This document shows positions 42,582 through 50,502 of a stretch of 64,000 bases of DNA, in pieces. The position numbers were made by a program, and so were the translations under genes. Under the pieces are notes generated by a model that worked only from the letters and a program-made list of their open reading frames with translations, did not search any database and was not told the DNA's origin. The stretch is from Microtetraspora sp. NBRC 16547 (lineage in GTDB: Bacteria; Actinomycetota; Actinomycetes; Streptosporangiales; Streptosporangiaceae). Numbering within the stretch: position 1 is the stretch's first letter; every line of letters begins with the position of its first letter. The stretch lies in contig NZ_BSSE01000003.1 in assembly GCF_030268965.1 (NCBI RefSeq), forward strand, positions 412,596-476,595, given 5' to 3'.

Positions 42582-44329
42582 TGGACAGCAGGCGTACCCC
42601 GTCCGGTGATGGACGCGGTCGGAGCCGGAGCACCGGCGGGCGCGGCACGCGAGGTGGATCCCAGGGCGGATCACGCGGTGGATCCCAGGGCGGATTCCGG
42701 GCCGGCCGCGGTGGCGGGTTCCGTTCCCAGGAACCCCGTTCTGACAGATACGGCGACCGCGAGCGCCGGAACGACGACGATCGCGGAGGCTCCTTCCGGT
42801 CGAACGAGCGCGGGGCCGACAGAGGGACCGACAGAGGCGCGGACCGCAGGGCCGACAGAGGCGCCGACCGCGGCGGCGATCGTGGCGGCTCCCGCGAGTT
42901 CAGCCGCGACCGGGGCCCCGCCGGATCCGGCCGGGGCGAGCGCGGATCCTTCCGGGCCGGGCGGAACGGTTCCGCCGGTGGATACGGCAGGCCGGCCGGT
43001 GACCGGAGCCGGGACGGCGACCGCTTCCGCGACCGTGACTCTCGCGGTGGTGACTTCCGGAGCAGGGACTCGCGCGACCGTGACTCCCGCGACCGTGACT
43101 CTCGTGACTTCCGAGACTCGCGTGACTCACGTGACCGCGATTTCCGCGACAGGGACTCCCGGGATTCCCGCGGCCGTGACTTCCGAGACCGCGATTCCCG
43201 GGACCGTGACTCCCGCGAGCGCGGATCCGGTGACCGTGACGGGCGTCCGTCCGGCTCCCGAGGCCGGTACGGCAGGCCCGAGGGCGGCGGCCGGCGTGAA
43301 GGTGACCGCCGCGAGGGCGAGCGCCGGGAACGCCGCGACGAGGTACAGACCATCGGACGTGTCGGCGGCGGCGACAGGGGCGGCTCCCGTGGCCGTTTCG
43401 GCAGGGACAGCTCCCGCCGCGAGCTGCGCGGCGGTCAGCGCACCGACTTCCGTACCGGCCCGGCGAGCGGCAGGGCGGGTGCCAGGTCGGGCGGTCGCGA
43501 CATGGCCCCCGGCGAGAACCCGTTCAAGAGCGCCAGGCAGCCCCGACGGGACCCGGACTTCTACGAGCCCGGCTACACCGACGAGCGCGACACCACCGAG
43601 GTGCCGGGCGGCGTCCGGCTGCAGAAGGTCCTCGCGCAGGCGGGAGTGGCCAGCCGCCGCGCCTGCGAGGAGATGATCGGCGACGGCCGGGTGACGGTCG
43701 ACGGCCAGGTGGTCCGCCGCTTCGGCGCGCGGGTCGATCCGGCCAAGCAGATCATCCACGTGGACGGCAAGCGCATCCCGACCGCCGCCGACCTCGTCTA
43801 CTTCGCGTTCAACAAGCCGATCGGCGTGGTGAGCACGATGGAGGACCCCGAGGGCCGGCCGTGCCTGCAGGACTACGTCCAGGAACTGGCACCCCGCCTG
43901 TTCCACGTCGGACGGCTGGACACCGAGACCGAGGGCCTGCTGCTGTTCACCAACGACGGCGAGCTCGCCCACCGGCTCACCCACCCCAGCTACGGCGTCA
44001 AGAAGAAGTACTGGGCGAAGGTCCCCGGTCCGATCCCGCGCGACCTGCACCGGGTGCTGCGCAAGGGCGTCGAGCTCGAGGACGGTCTGGCGAAGGTGGA
44101 CGAGTTCCACATCGTGCAGGAGCACGCCCAGCAGGCGCTGGTCGAGGTCGTCCTGCACGAGGGGCGCAAGCACATCGTCCGCCGGCTGCTCGAGGAGACC
44201 GGCCACCGCGTGCTCGACCTGGCCCGCATCGAGTTCGGCCCGGTGAAGCTGGGCCGGCTGAAGCCGGGCACGGTGCGCGCTCTCACCCTGCAGGAGGTCG
44301 GCGACCTCTACGCGGCGGTCGGCCTGTAG
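42581..44329 (+). CDS. rluB: Pseudouridine synthase (RsuA/RluB family) with long disordered N-terminus
   Basis: The family converts a specific uridine in rRNA to pseudouridine; RluB acts on 23S rRNA. The 582-residue protein has its catalytic part only in the last ~245 residues: an S4 domain (VRLQKVLAQAGVASRRACEE) then the synthase with catalytic Asp in GRLDTETEGLLLFTNDGELAHRL. The first ~335 residues are Arg/Asp/Ser/Gly-rich with RDSRDRDSR repeats and look disordered and RNA-binding. The GTG overlaps the scpB stop by one base. The position between scpB and cmk matches Rv1711. Confidence 0.93.
   Translation: MDSRRTPSGDGRGRSRSTGGRGTRGGSQGGSRGGSQGGFRAGRGGGFRSQEPRSDRYGDRERRNDDDRGGSFRSNERGADRGTDRGADRRADRGADRGGDRGGSREFSRDRGPAGSGRGERGSFRAGRNGSAGGYGRPAGDRSRDGDRFRDRDSRGGDFRSRDSRDRDSRDRDSRDFRDSRDSRDRDFRDRDSRDSRGRDFRDRDSRDRDSRERGSGDRDGRPSGSRGRYGRPEGGGRREGDRREGERRERRDEVQTIGRVGGGDRGGSRGRFGRDSSRRELRGGQRTDFRTGPASGRAGARSGGRDMAPGENPFKSARQPRRDPDFYEPGYTDERDTTEVPGGVRLQKVLAQAGVASRRACEEMIGDGRVTVDGQVVRRFGARVDPAKQIIHVDGKRIPTAADLVYFAFNKPIGVVSTMEDPEGRPCLQDYVQELAPRLFHVGRLDTETEGLLLFTNDGELAHRLTHPSYGVKKKYWAKVPGPIPRDLHRVLRKGVELEDGLAKVDEFHIVQEHAQQALVEVVLHEGRKHIVRRLLEETGHRVLDLARIEFGPVKLGRLKPGTVRALTLQEVGDLYAAVGL
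43030..43230 (+). repeat. Degenerate repeats inside rluB encoding RD/RS-rich sequence
   Basis: Variants of CGCGACCGTGACTCC recur many times in this 200-bp stretch. They encode Arg-Asp-Ser repeats in the rluB frame and Val-Thr/Ala-Thr repeats in the +1 frame, creating a long spurious open frame there. Confidence 0.8.
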
Positions 44330-44405
44330 CCTGTCCGGACGACAGACGACGGCGGCAGCGGTGCCAGGTGTGCGGCCAGGCGCGGTGGAACGAGAAGGGG
44401 ACGAC

Positions 44406-44765
44406 ATGGTGCGGGCGGTCCGGGGAGCCATCCAGGTCGACGGTGACGATCGTGCGTCGATCATCGCCGGGACGACGGAGCTGGTGGCCGAGGTGATGGC
44501 GCGCAACAAGCTCACCACCGACGACGTCATCAGCGTGATCTTCACCGCCACGCCCGACCTGACGGCGGAGTTCCCCGCGCTGGCCGCGCGGAAGCTGGGC
44601 TTCCACGACGTGCCGCTGCTGTGCGCGAGCGAGATCGACGTGCCGGGCGCCCTGCCGAGAGTGGTCCGGTTGATGGCCCATGTGAACACCGACCGGCCCC
44701 GGCAGGAGATCCAGCACGTCTATCTCCGGGGCGCTGTCGCCCTCCGGGTGGACATCGCCCAGTAG
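44406..44765 (+). CDS. aroH: Chorismate mutase, AroH (trimeric) type
   Basis: The enzyme rearranges chorismate to prephenate. The 119-residue protein from ATG 44406 matches the Bacillus AroH fold: MVRAVRGAIQVDGDDRASI with the active-site Arg, TTDDVISVIFTATPDLTAEFPALAAR, LLCASEIDVPGALPRVVRLM, and the C-terminal HVYLRGAVALRVDI with a conserved Tyr/Arg. Its length equals the family's usual length. A GAGAAGGGG Shine-Dalgarno precedes the ATG. It is followed by tyrA, which uses its product. Confidence 0.94.
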   Translation: MVRAVRGAIQVDGDDRASIIAGTTELVAEVMARNKLTTDDVISVIFTATPDLTAEFPALAARKLGFHDVPLLCASEIDVPGALPRVVRLMAHVNTDRPRQEIQHVYLRGAVALRVDIAQ

Positions 44766-44810
44766 CCGCCCAGTAGCCGCCCGGCGGGCCGACATGGCCG
44801 GCCTCGGGCT

Positions 44811-44836
44811 CCCGAGGGGCGCAAAAGCCCCTCGGG
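44811..44836 (+). terminator. Hairpin between aroH and tyrA
   Basis: CCCGAGGGGC (44811-44820) pairs perfectly with GCCCCTCGGG (44827-44836) over a GCAAAA loop, 46 nt after aroH. There is no U tract. It may end aroH transcription or be part of the tyrA leader. The rest of the gap to 44982 shows no gene. Confidence 0.5.
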
Positions 44837-44982
44837 TGAAGCAAGCACCATAAGTTGGACCAGGTATCGCCGCCGGGTGAGATTGCACGGAACGCCTCGG
44901 GTAGGACGAGCCTGGCGACAAGCACCTGGCAGGGCGTCCGGCCACGCGGACCCCTTACGACACGGCACAGTAGGGCAGCACC

Positions 44983-46074
44983 ATGACTCCCATTCAGGAC
45001 GGCACGATCGGCAGCGTCGTCGTCGTCGGCACCGGTTTGATCGGCACATCCGTCGCGCTGGCGCTCCGCCAGCGGGACGTGCGGGTCTACCTCGCCGACC
45101 GCGACGCGGGCGCCGTGCGGCTGGCGCGGGAGCTCGGCGCGGGAGAGGAGTGGACGCCCGGCGCGACCGCCGACCTCGCGGTCATCGCCGTGCCGCCGCA
45201 GTTCGTCGCTCCCCAGCTGCTCGACCTGCAGAAGAACGGCGCGGCCCGGTACTACACCGACGTAGCGAGCGTCAAGGCGCTCCCGGCGGCCCAGGCGGAG
45301 GAGATCGGGTGCGACCTGACCACCTTCGTGCCGGGCCACCCGCTCGCGGGCCGCGAGCGGTCGGGGCCGGCCGCCGCCCGTGCCGACCTGTTCCTCGGCC
45401 GTCCCTGGGCCCTGTGCCCCACCGCCGACACGTCGGCGGAGGCCGTACGGACCGTCCAGGAGCTGGTCGCGCTCTGCGGGGGCAACGCCGTCACGGTGGA
45501 GGCAGCCGAGCACGACCGCGCAGTGGCGGTCGTCTCGCATGCCCCGCACGTGACCGCGGCCGCCGTGGCCGCGCGACTGGCCGAGGCGTCGGACACGGCG
45601 CTCGGGCTGTCCGGTCAGGGCGTGCGCGACGTCACCCGCATCGCCGCGGGCGACCCGTCGCTGTGGACCGGCATCCTGTCCGGCAACGCCGCACCGGTGG
45701 CGGAGGTGCTCGAACGCGTGGCGGCCGACCTGGCCGCGGCCGCCCGCTCGTTGCGCGAGTACGCCGGGGAGGGCTCGGCCGTCGCCGAGGTGACCGACCT
45801 GCTCACTCGCGGTGTCCTGGGCACCGGCCGGATCCCCGGCAAGCACGGAGGTCCGGCCCGCACCTACGCGGTGGTCCAGGTCGTCATCGGCGACCGGCCG
45901 GGCGAGCTGGCCCGGCTGGTGCAGGCGGCGGGCGAGACCGGGGTCAACATCGAGGACATCCGGCTCGAACACACGCCGGGGCTGCCTCTCGGCGCCGCGG
46001 AGCTGTACGTCCAGCCGGAGGCGGCAGCGGGACTCGCCGAGGCGCTGCGCGCGGGCGGCTGGCAGGTGCCCTGA
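44983..46074 (+). CDS. tyrA: Prephenate dehydrogenase with C-terminal ACT domain
   Basis: TyrA oxidises and decarboxylates prephenate to 4-hydroxyphenylpyruvate on the way to tyrosine. The 363-residue protein has the NAD-binding VVVVGTGLIGTSVALAL near residue 12, the active-site region FVPGHPLAGRERSGPAAA near residue 108, and a helical C-terminal domain (AVVSHAPHVTAAAVA). From about residue 288 an ACT domain (VVQVVIGDRPGELARLVQAAGETGVNIED) suggests allosteric control, probably by tyrosine. It follows aroH in the same direction. Confidence 0.94.
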   Translation: MTPIQDGTIGSVVVVGTGLIGTSVALALRQRDVRVYLADRDAGAVRLARELGAGEEWTPGATADLAVIAVPPQFVAPQLLDLQKNGAARYYTDVASVKALPAAQAEEIGCDLTTFVPGHPLAGRERSGPAAARADLFLGRPWALCPTADTSAEAVRTVQELVALCGGNAVTVEAAEHDRAVAVVSHAPHVTAAAVAARLAEASDTALGLSGQGVRDVTRIAAGDPSLWTGILSGNAAPVAEVLERVAADLAAAARSLREYAGEGSAVAEVTDLLTRGVLGTGRIPGKHGGPARTYAVVQVVIGDRPGELARLVQAAGETGVNIEDIRLEHTPGLPLGAAELYVQPEAAAGLAEALRAGGWQVP

Positions 46075-46292
46075 GGGGCGGGCACCCCCGGGCTCTCCGA
46101 GAGGGGGGCACGACGCCGGGGCCGGTGCCCTGAGCGCCTTCTCAGCCGATGCTTCGCGGATCCCGTCCTCAGCGCGTCGTGATCGTGTCCGGAGCGCTGT
46201 CCGATGCGCGGGGGATCGGCGAGTGCCGGTACTCTCGGGGGCGGAAATCGTCGGAGTGCATCTTGACGCGCTCTTGAGGCAGAGGAGCGATC

Positions 46293-46961
46293 GTGTCGGG
46301 TCTGGTCGTCGCGATGGACGGGCCTTCCGGGTCGGGCAAGTCGAGCGCGTCGCGCGGGGTCGCGCGGGCTCTGGGGGTGCGTTACCTCGACACCGGCGCG
46401 ATGTACCGCGCGGTCACCTGGTGGATGCTCCGGCAGGGCGTCGACCTGGCCGACCCGGAGGCGATCGCGAGCCGATCGGGTGAGCCGGAGCTGGTCATGA
46501 GCACCGATCCGGACGCCCCGGGCGTCACCGTGGACGGCGTCGACGCCAACGGGCCGATCCGCACCGCGGAGGTGACACGGGCCGTCTCGGCCGTGAGCGC
46601 CGTCCCCGAGGTGCGCGCCCGGCTGGTCGCCCTCCAGCGGGAGATCATCGCGGCCTCGCTGCCCTCCGGCGGCATCGTGGTGGAGGGGCGCGACATCGGC
46701 ACCGTGGTCGCTCCGGACGCCACGGTCAAGGTCTTCCTGACCGCGAGCGCCGACGCCCGCGCGGCGCGCCGTACGGCCGAGCTGTCCGGCACCACGGTGG
46801 AGGCGCAGAAGGCCGAGATGGCGCGGCGGGACACGCTGGACTCCACCCGGCGGGTGGACCCGCTGGCGAAGGCGGCCGACGCCGTCGAGCTGGACACGAC
46901 GCCGCTCGACCTCGACGAGGTGATCGCCGAGGTGCTGCGGCTGGTCAAGGAACGAGCCTGA
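46293..46961 (+). CDS. cmk: Cytidylate kinase
   Basis: Cmk phosphorylates CMP and dCMP. The 222-residue protein has the P-loop [20 protein letters not shown], the CMP-binding [15 protein letters not shown], the [11 protein letters not shown] segment and the lid [14 protein letters not shown]. The GTG follows GAGGAG with five bases between. The next gene is der, as in M. tuberculosis (Rv1712-Rv1713). The 218-bp gap to tyrA contains a repeated GGTGCCCTGAG and no gene. Confidence 0.96.
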   Translation: MSGLVVAMDGPSGSGKSSASRGVARALGVRYLDTGAMYRAVTWWMLRQGVDLADPEAIASRSGEPELVMSTDPDAPGVTVDGVDANGPIRTAEVTRAVSAVSAVPEVRARLVALQREIIAASLPSGGIVVEGRDIGTVVAPDATVKVFLTASADARAARRTAELSGTTVEAQKAEMARRDTLDSTRRVDPLAKAADAVELDTTPLDLDEVIAEVLRLVKERA

Positions 46962-47020
46962 GCTCGGGAAGGGCCGGAACACCCGGTCTCGAAGAGCCGA
47001 CGGGCAAGAAGCGAACCTGA

Positions 47021-47042
47021 TCCTCTCCGGATCGGGAGAGGA
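47021..47042 (+). promoter_or_regulatory. Stem-loop covering the der ribosome binding site
   Basis: TCCTCTCC (47021-47028) pairs perfectly with GGAGAGGA (47035-47042) over a GGATCG loop. The right arm is the Shine-Dalgarno of der, whose ATG is at 47047. The structure would hide the site unless opened. Confidence 0.55.
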
Positions 47043-47046
47043 AGCG

Positions 47047-48468
47047 ATGAGCAGGGACGTGACGGGGGAGTACGGGGACGAGGCCGGCTGGATCGAGGCC
47101 GAGCTCGCCGATCTCGCCGAAAACGAGGCCGACGAGACGTCCGACACCGGGCCGCTGCCGGTCGTGGCCGTGGTGGGCCGTCCCAACGTGGGCAAGTCCA
47201 CGCTGGTCAACCGCATCATCGGCCGCCGAGAGGCGGTCGTCGAGGACGTGCCGGGCGTGACGCGGGACCGGGTCACCTACGAGGCGACCTGGCGGGGCCG
47301 CCGGTTCACCCTGGTGGACACCGGCGGCTGGGATCCGGACGCCACCGGCATGGCGCTGCGGATCGCCGAGCAGGCGCAGATTGCGGCCGAGTTGGCCGAC
47401 GTGATCTTGTTCGTGGTGGACGCGAGCGTCGGCGTGACCGACTCGGACGAGGCGGTCGGCGGTGTGCTGCGCCGTTCCGGCAAGCCCGTCGTGCTGGCCG
47501 CCAACAAGGTGGACAACCAGCTCATGGAGCTGGAGGCGAGCGGGCTGTGGTCGCTCGGCCTCGGCGAGCCGTACCCCGTGTCGGCACTGCACGGCCGGGC
47601 CAGCGGCGACCTGCTCGACGTCGTGCTGGACGCGCTGCCCGAGACGCCGCCGCAGACGTTCGGCGCGCAGCGGGGCCCGCGTCGCGTGGCGTTGCTGGGC
47701 AAGCCCAACGTCGGCAAGTCCTCGCTGCTGAACAAGGTGGCGGGCGAGGAGCGGGTCCTGGTGGACCCGATGGCGGGCACCACCCGCGACCCGGTCGACG
47801 AGTTGGTCGAGCTGGGCGGCCGGACGTACCGCTTCGTCGACACGGCCGGCATCCGCCGCCGCGACCGCGAGCTCAAGGGCGCCGACTTCTACGCGGCGAT
47901 GCGCACGCGGGCCGCGCTGGAGCGTTCGGAGGTCGCGATCGTGCTGATCGACGCCTCCGACGTGCTGACCGAGCAGGACCTGCGCATCATCAGCCTGGTG
48001 ATCGAGTCCGGCCGGTGCATGGTGGTCGCGTTCAACAAGTGGGACCTGGTCGACGAGGACCGGCGCTACTACCTGGAGAAGGAGATCGACCGGCAGCTCG
48101 TCCGCACGCCGTGGGCGCTGCGGGTCAACATCTCCGCCAAGACGGGCCGGCACGTCGAGAAGCTCACCCCGGCGATCGAGCGCGCGCTCGACTCCTGGGG
48201 GACGCGGGTGCCGACCGCCCGGCTCAACCAGTTCCTCACCGAGCTGGTCCAGGCGACGCCGCCGCCGGTGCGCGGCGGCAAGCAGCCGAAGATCCTCTTC
48301 GCGACCCAGGCGTCCACCGAGCCGCCGAAGTTCGTGCTCTTCACCTCAGGCTTCCTGGAGGAGACCTACCGCCGGTTCATCGAGCGCCGGATCCGCGAGG
48401 AGTTCGGCTTCGCCGGATCTCCGATCGAGGTCACGATGAAGATCAGGGAAAAGCGCAAGGACAAGTGA
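47047..48468 (+). CDS. der: Ribosome-assembly GTPase Der (EngA)
   Basis: Der is an essential 50S assembly factor with two tandem GTPase domains. The 473-residue protein has G1 motifs [14 protein letters not shown] near residue 43 and [14 protein letters not shown] near 218. It has NKVD (ANKVDNQ) and NKWD (FNKWDLVD) specificity motifs, and a C-terminal KH-like domain ([22 protein letters not shown]). An acidic N-terminal extension of about 35 residues is typical of actinobacteria. It closes the conserved block that starts at pyrG. Confidence 0.96.
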   Translation: MSRDVTGEYGDEAGWIEAELADLAENEADETSDTGPLPVVAVVGRPNVGKSTLVNRIIGRREAVVEDVPGVTRDRVTYEATWRGRRFTLVDTGGWDPDATGMALRIAEQAQIAAELADVILFVVDASVGVTDSDEAVGGVLRRSGKPVVLAANKVDNQLMELEASGLWSLGLGEPYPVSALHGRASGDLLDVVLDALPETPPQTFGAQRGPRRVALLGKPNVGKSSLLNKVAGEERVLVDPMAGTTRDPVDELVELGGRTYRFVDTAGIRRRDRELKGADFYAAMRTRAALERSEVAIVLIDASDVLTEQDLRIISLVIESGRCMVVAFNKWDLVDEDRRYYLEKEIDRQLVRTPWALRVNISAKTGRHVEKLTPAIERALDSWGTRVPTARLNQFLTELVQATPPPVRGGKQPKILFATQASTEPPKFVLFTSGFLEETYRRFIERRIREEFGFAGSPIEVTMKIREKRKDK

Positions 48469-48482
48469 CGTCCGAGGCGGAG

Positions 48483-48510
48483 CCGGTGGTAGGGCCAGCC
48501 CTACCACCGG
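48483..48510. promoter_or_regulatory. 28-bp inverted repeat upstream of the sensor kinase
   Basis: CCGGTGGTAGGGC (48483-48495) and GCCCTACCACCGG (48498-48510) are exact reverse complements separated by CA. The site begins 15 nt after der and ends 53 nt before the kinase start, next to its -10 box (TAGTTT, 48551-48556). It may be a der terminator, but the near-absence of a loop and its position fit an operator, perhaps for the regulator encoded downstream. Confidence 0.6.
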
Positions 48511-48563
48511 AAGGCCGGTGGGCAGGCTCGTTCACGCGAGCGGGAAATTCTAGTTTGATTGGC

Positions 48564-49811
48564 ATGCGACGACTACTGCGCCGCCTGGCGGCCGACACCA
48601 ACTATCTGCTGCTGGGTCTTCCTCTCGCGGTCGCCGGCTTCTCCGTGGTCACTGTCGGCCTGTCGGCCGGATTCGGCATGCTGGTCGTCGTGCTCGGCCT
48701 CCCGGTGCTGGCGACGACGGCCCTCGCGGCGCGGGGCCTCGGAGACATCGAGCGGGTCAGGATCGCCAGGGTGCTGGGCACCGAGCCGGTACGGCCGCGC
48801 TACCCACAGGCACCGCCGGGCGCGGGGTGGCTGCGCCGTACCGTGACGCCGCTCATGGCCGGGCAGCCCTGGCTCGACGTGCTGCACGGCTTCGTGGTCT
48901 TCCCCGTGGCGATCTTCACTTTCTGCGTGTCCGTGACGTGGTGGGCGATGGCGGTCTGCGGGCTGCTGTATCCCCTCTACGGCTGGATCCTCTCCAACAT
49001 CCCGGGCAATCATGGGCTTCCCGAACTGCTCGGGTTCGGCAGCGGATACGCCGTCGACTCCGCCTTCTACCTCCTCGTGGGCGTGATCTTCGCGATCACG
49101 CTCGTGCCGGTCGTCCGGGGCCTCGCCGTACTGCAGGCGAGCGTGGGGAAGGCGCTGCTGACCGGAGTGGCGGAGCTGCAGGAGCGTATTGAGGGGCTGA
49201 CCGAGGGCCGCAACGCCGCCGTCCACGCGGAGGCGGACGCGCTGCGCCGGCTGGAGCGCGACATCCACGACGGGCCGCAGCAGCGCCTGGTACACCTGGC
49301 GATGGAGCTGTCGCGGGCGCAGCGGGAGCTGCAGCGGGACGCGACCGCGGCGCACGAGACCATCGGCCAGGCGATCACCGCGACCCGGGAGACCCTCGAC
49401 GAGCTGCGGGCGCTCTCGCGCGGCATCGCCCCGCCGATCCTCGCCGACCGGGGGCTGGCCCCCGCGCTGGCCGCCCTGGCCAGCCGCTGCACCGTACCGG
49501 TGGAGCTGGACGTGCAGGTGGCGGAGCGGTTCCCCGCGCTGGTGGAGAACACCGTCTACTTCCTGACCGCCGAGGCGCTCACGAACGTGGCCAAGCACAG
49601 CCGGGCCACATCGTGCTCGGTGACCCTGACCAGGATCGGGGACTCCCTGCTGCTCACCATCGGCGACGATGGGGTCGGCGGCGCGCACGTCGCCAAGGGA
49701 CACGGCCTGGCCGGCCTCGCCGACCGGGTTCGCGTGGTCGAGGGTGAGCTGACCGTAAACTCGCCGGCCGGTGGGCCGACGCTGATCGTCGCGGAGGTGC
49801 CGTGCGGGTAG
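48564..49811 (+). CDS. Sensor histidine kinase (PF13796 sensor, NarL/DesK-type kinase)
   Basis: The 415-residue protein begins with a putative-sensor membrane domain of four to five helices (about residues 12-195, NYLLLGLPLAVAGFSVVTVGL and VVFPVAIFTFCVSVTWWAM). The HisKA_3 dimerisation helix carries phospho-acceptor His235 (ERDIHDGPQQRL). A C-terminal ATPase domain has the N box EALTNVAKHS and G box GDDGVGGAHVAKGHGLAGLADR. TAGTTT lies seven bases before ATG 48564, so translation is probably leaderless; the open frame upstream belongs to der shadow sequence. It overlaps the response regulator by 10 nt. The signal is unknown; envelope stress is typical for this class. Confidence 0.92.
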   Translation: MRRLLRRLAADTNYLLLGLPLAVAGFSVVTVGLSAGFGMLVVVLGLPVLATTALAARGLGDIERVRIARVLGTEPVRPRYPQAPPGAGWLRRTVTPLMAGQPWLDVLHGFVVFPVAIFTFCVSVTWWAMAVCGLLYPLYGWILSNIPGNHGLPELLGFGSGYAVDSAFYLLVGVIFAITLVPVVRGLAVLQASVGKALLTGVAELQERIEGLTEGRNAAVHAEADALRRLERDIHDGPQQRLVHLAMELSRAQRELQRDATAAHETIGQAITATRETLDELRALSRGIAPPILADRGLAPALAALASRCTVPVELDVQVAERFPALVENTVYFLTAEALTNVAKHSRATSCSVTLTRIGDSLLLTIGDDGVGGAHVAKGHGLAGLADRVRVVEGELTVNSPAGGPTLIVAEVPCG

Positions 49812-50449
49812 TCGTGGCCGATGACGCCGTCCTGATCCGGGAGGGCCTGGTCCGCCTGCTGGAGGAGTTCGGCTGCGAGGTGGTGGCGGCGGTCGGCACG
49901 GGCGAGGAGCTCGTACGGGCCGTCGTCGAGCTGCGGCCGGACGTCTCCGTCGTGGACGTGCGGATGCCGCCGTCCTTCACCGACGAGGGGCTGCGGGCCG
50001 CCGTCGAGGTCCGGGAGAAGGTCCCCGGCGCGCCGGTGTTGATCCTGTCCCAGTACGTCGAGGTCTCCTACGCCGACGACCTGCTGGCCGACGCCCGCGG
50101 CGCGGTCGGCTACCTGCTCAAGGACCGGGTGGTCGACGTCGAGGAGTTCATGGAGGGGCTGCGCCGGGTCGCCGGGGGCGGCACCGTCTTCGACCCCCAG
50201 GTGGTCGCCCAGCTCATGGTGCGCCGCCGGAGGGACGACCCGCTGGCCTCCCTCACCCCGCGCGAGCGCGAGGTGCTCGGCCTGATGGCGGAGGGCAGGT
50301 CCAACCCCGCCATCAGCCGCCACCTGGTCGTCACGGAGGGCGCGGTCGAGAAGCACATCCGCGGCATCTTCCAGAAGCTCGGCCTGCACGCCGAGGACGC
50401 CGACCAGCACCGCCGCGTCCTGGCAGTGCTGGCCTACCTGCGTTCCTGA
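49802..50449 (+). CDS. NarL/LuxR-family response regulator
   Basis: The 215-residue protein has a receiver domain (acidic Asp7/Asp8, phospho-acceptor Asp52 in VVDVRMPP, Ser at ILSQY, Lys at YLLKDR) and a C-terminal LuxR-type helix-turn-helix (LTPREREVLGLMAEGRSNPAISRHLVV). Its GTG overlaps the kinase stop and follows GGAGG, so the two are translated together. The 28-bp inverted repeat upstream of the kinase is a candidate binding site. It is convergent with the multicopper oxidase gene, 53 bp away. Confidence 0.94.
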   Translation: MRVVVADDAVLIREGLVRLLEEFGCEVVAAVGTGEELVRAVVELRPDVSVVDVRMPPSFTDEGLRAAVEVREKVPGAPVLILSQYVEVSYADDLLADARGAVGYLLKDRVVDVEEFMEGLRRVAGGGTVFDPQVVAQLMVRRRRDDPLASLTPREREVLGLMAEGRSNPAISRHLVVTEGAVEKHIRGIFQKLGLHAEDADQHRRVLAVLAYLRS

Positions 50450-50502
50450 CCGCGCCTTCGCCGTGCCCTCCCGGCGCTCTCCCCGCCCGCGCTCTCCCCG
50501 CG

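Noticed and set aside
42606..43676. Val/Thr/Ala-rich open frame overlapping rluB
   Set aside because: It is the +1 reading of the RD/RS-encoding repeats and has no ribosome binding site or domain.
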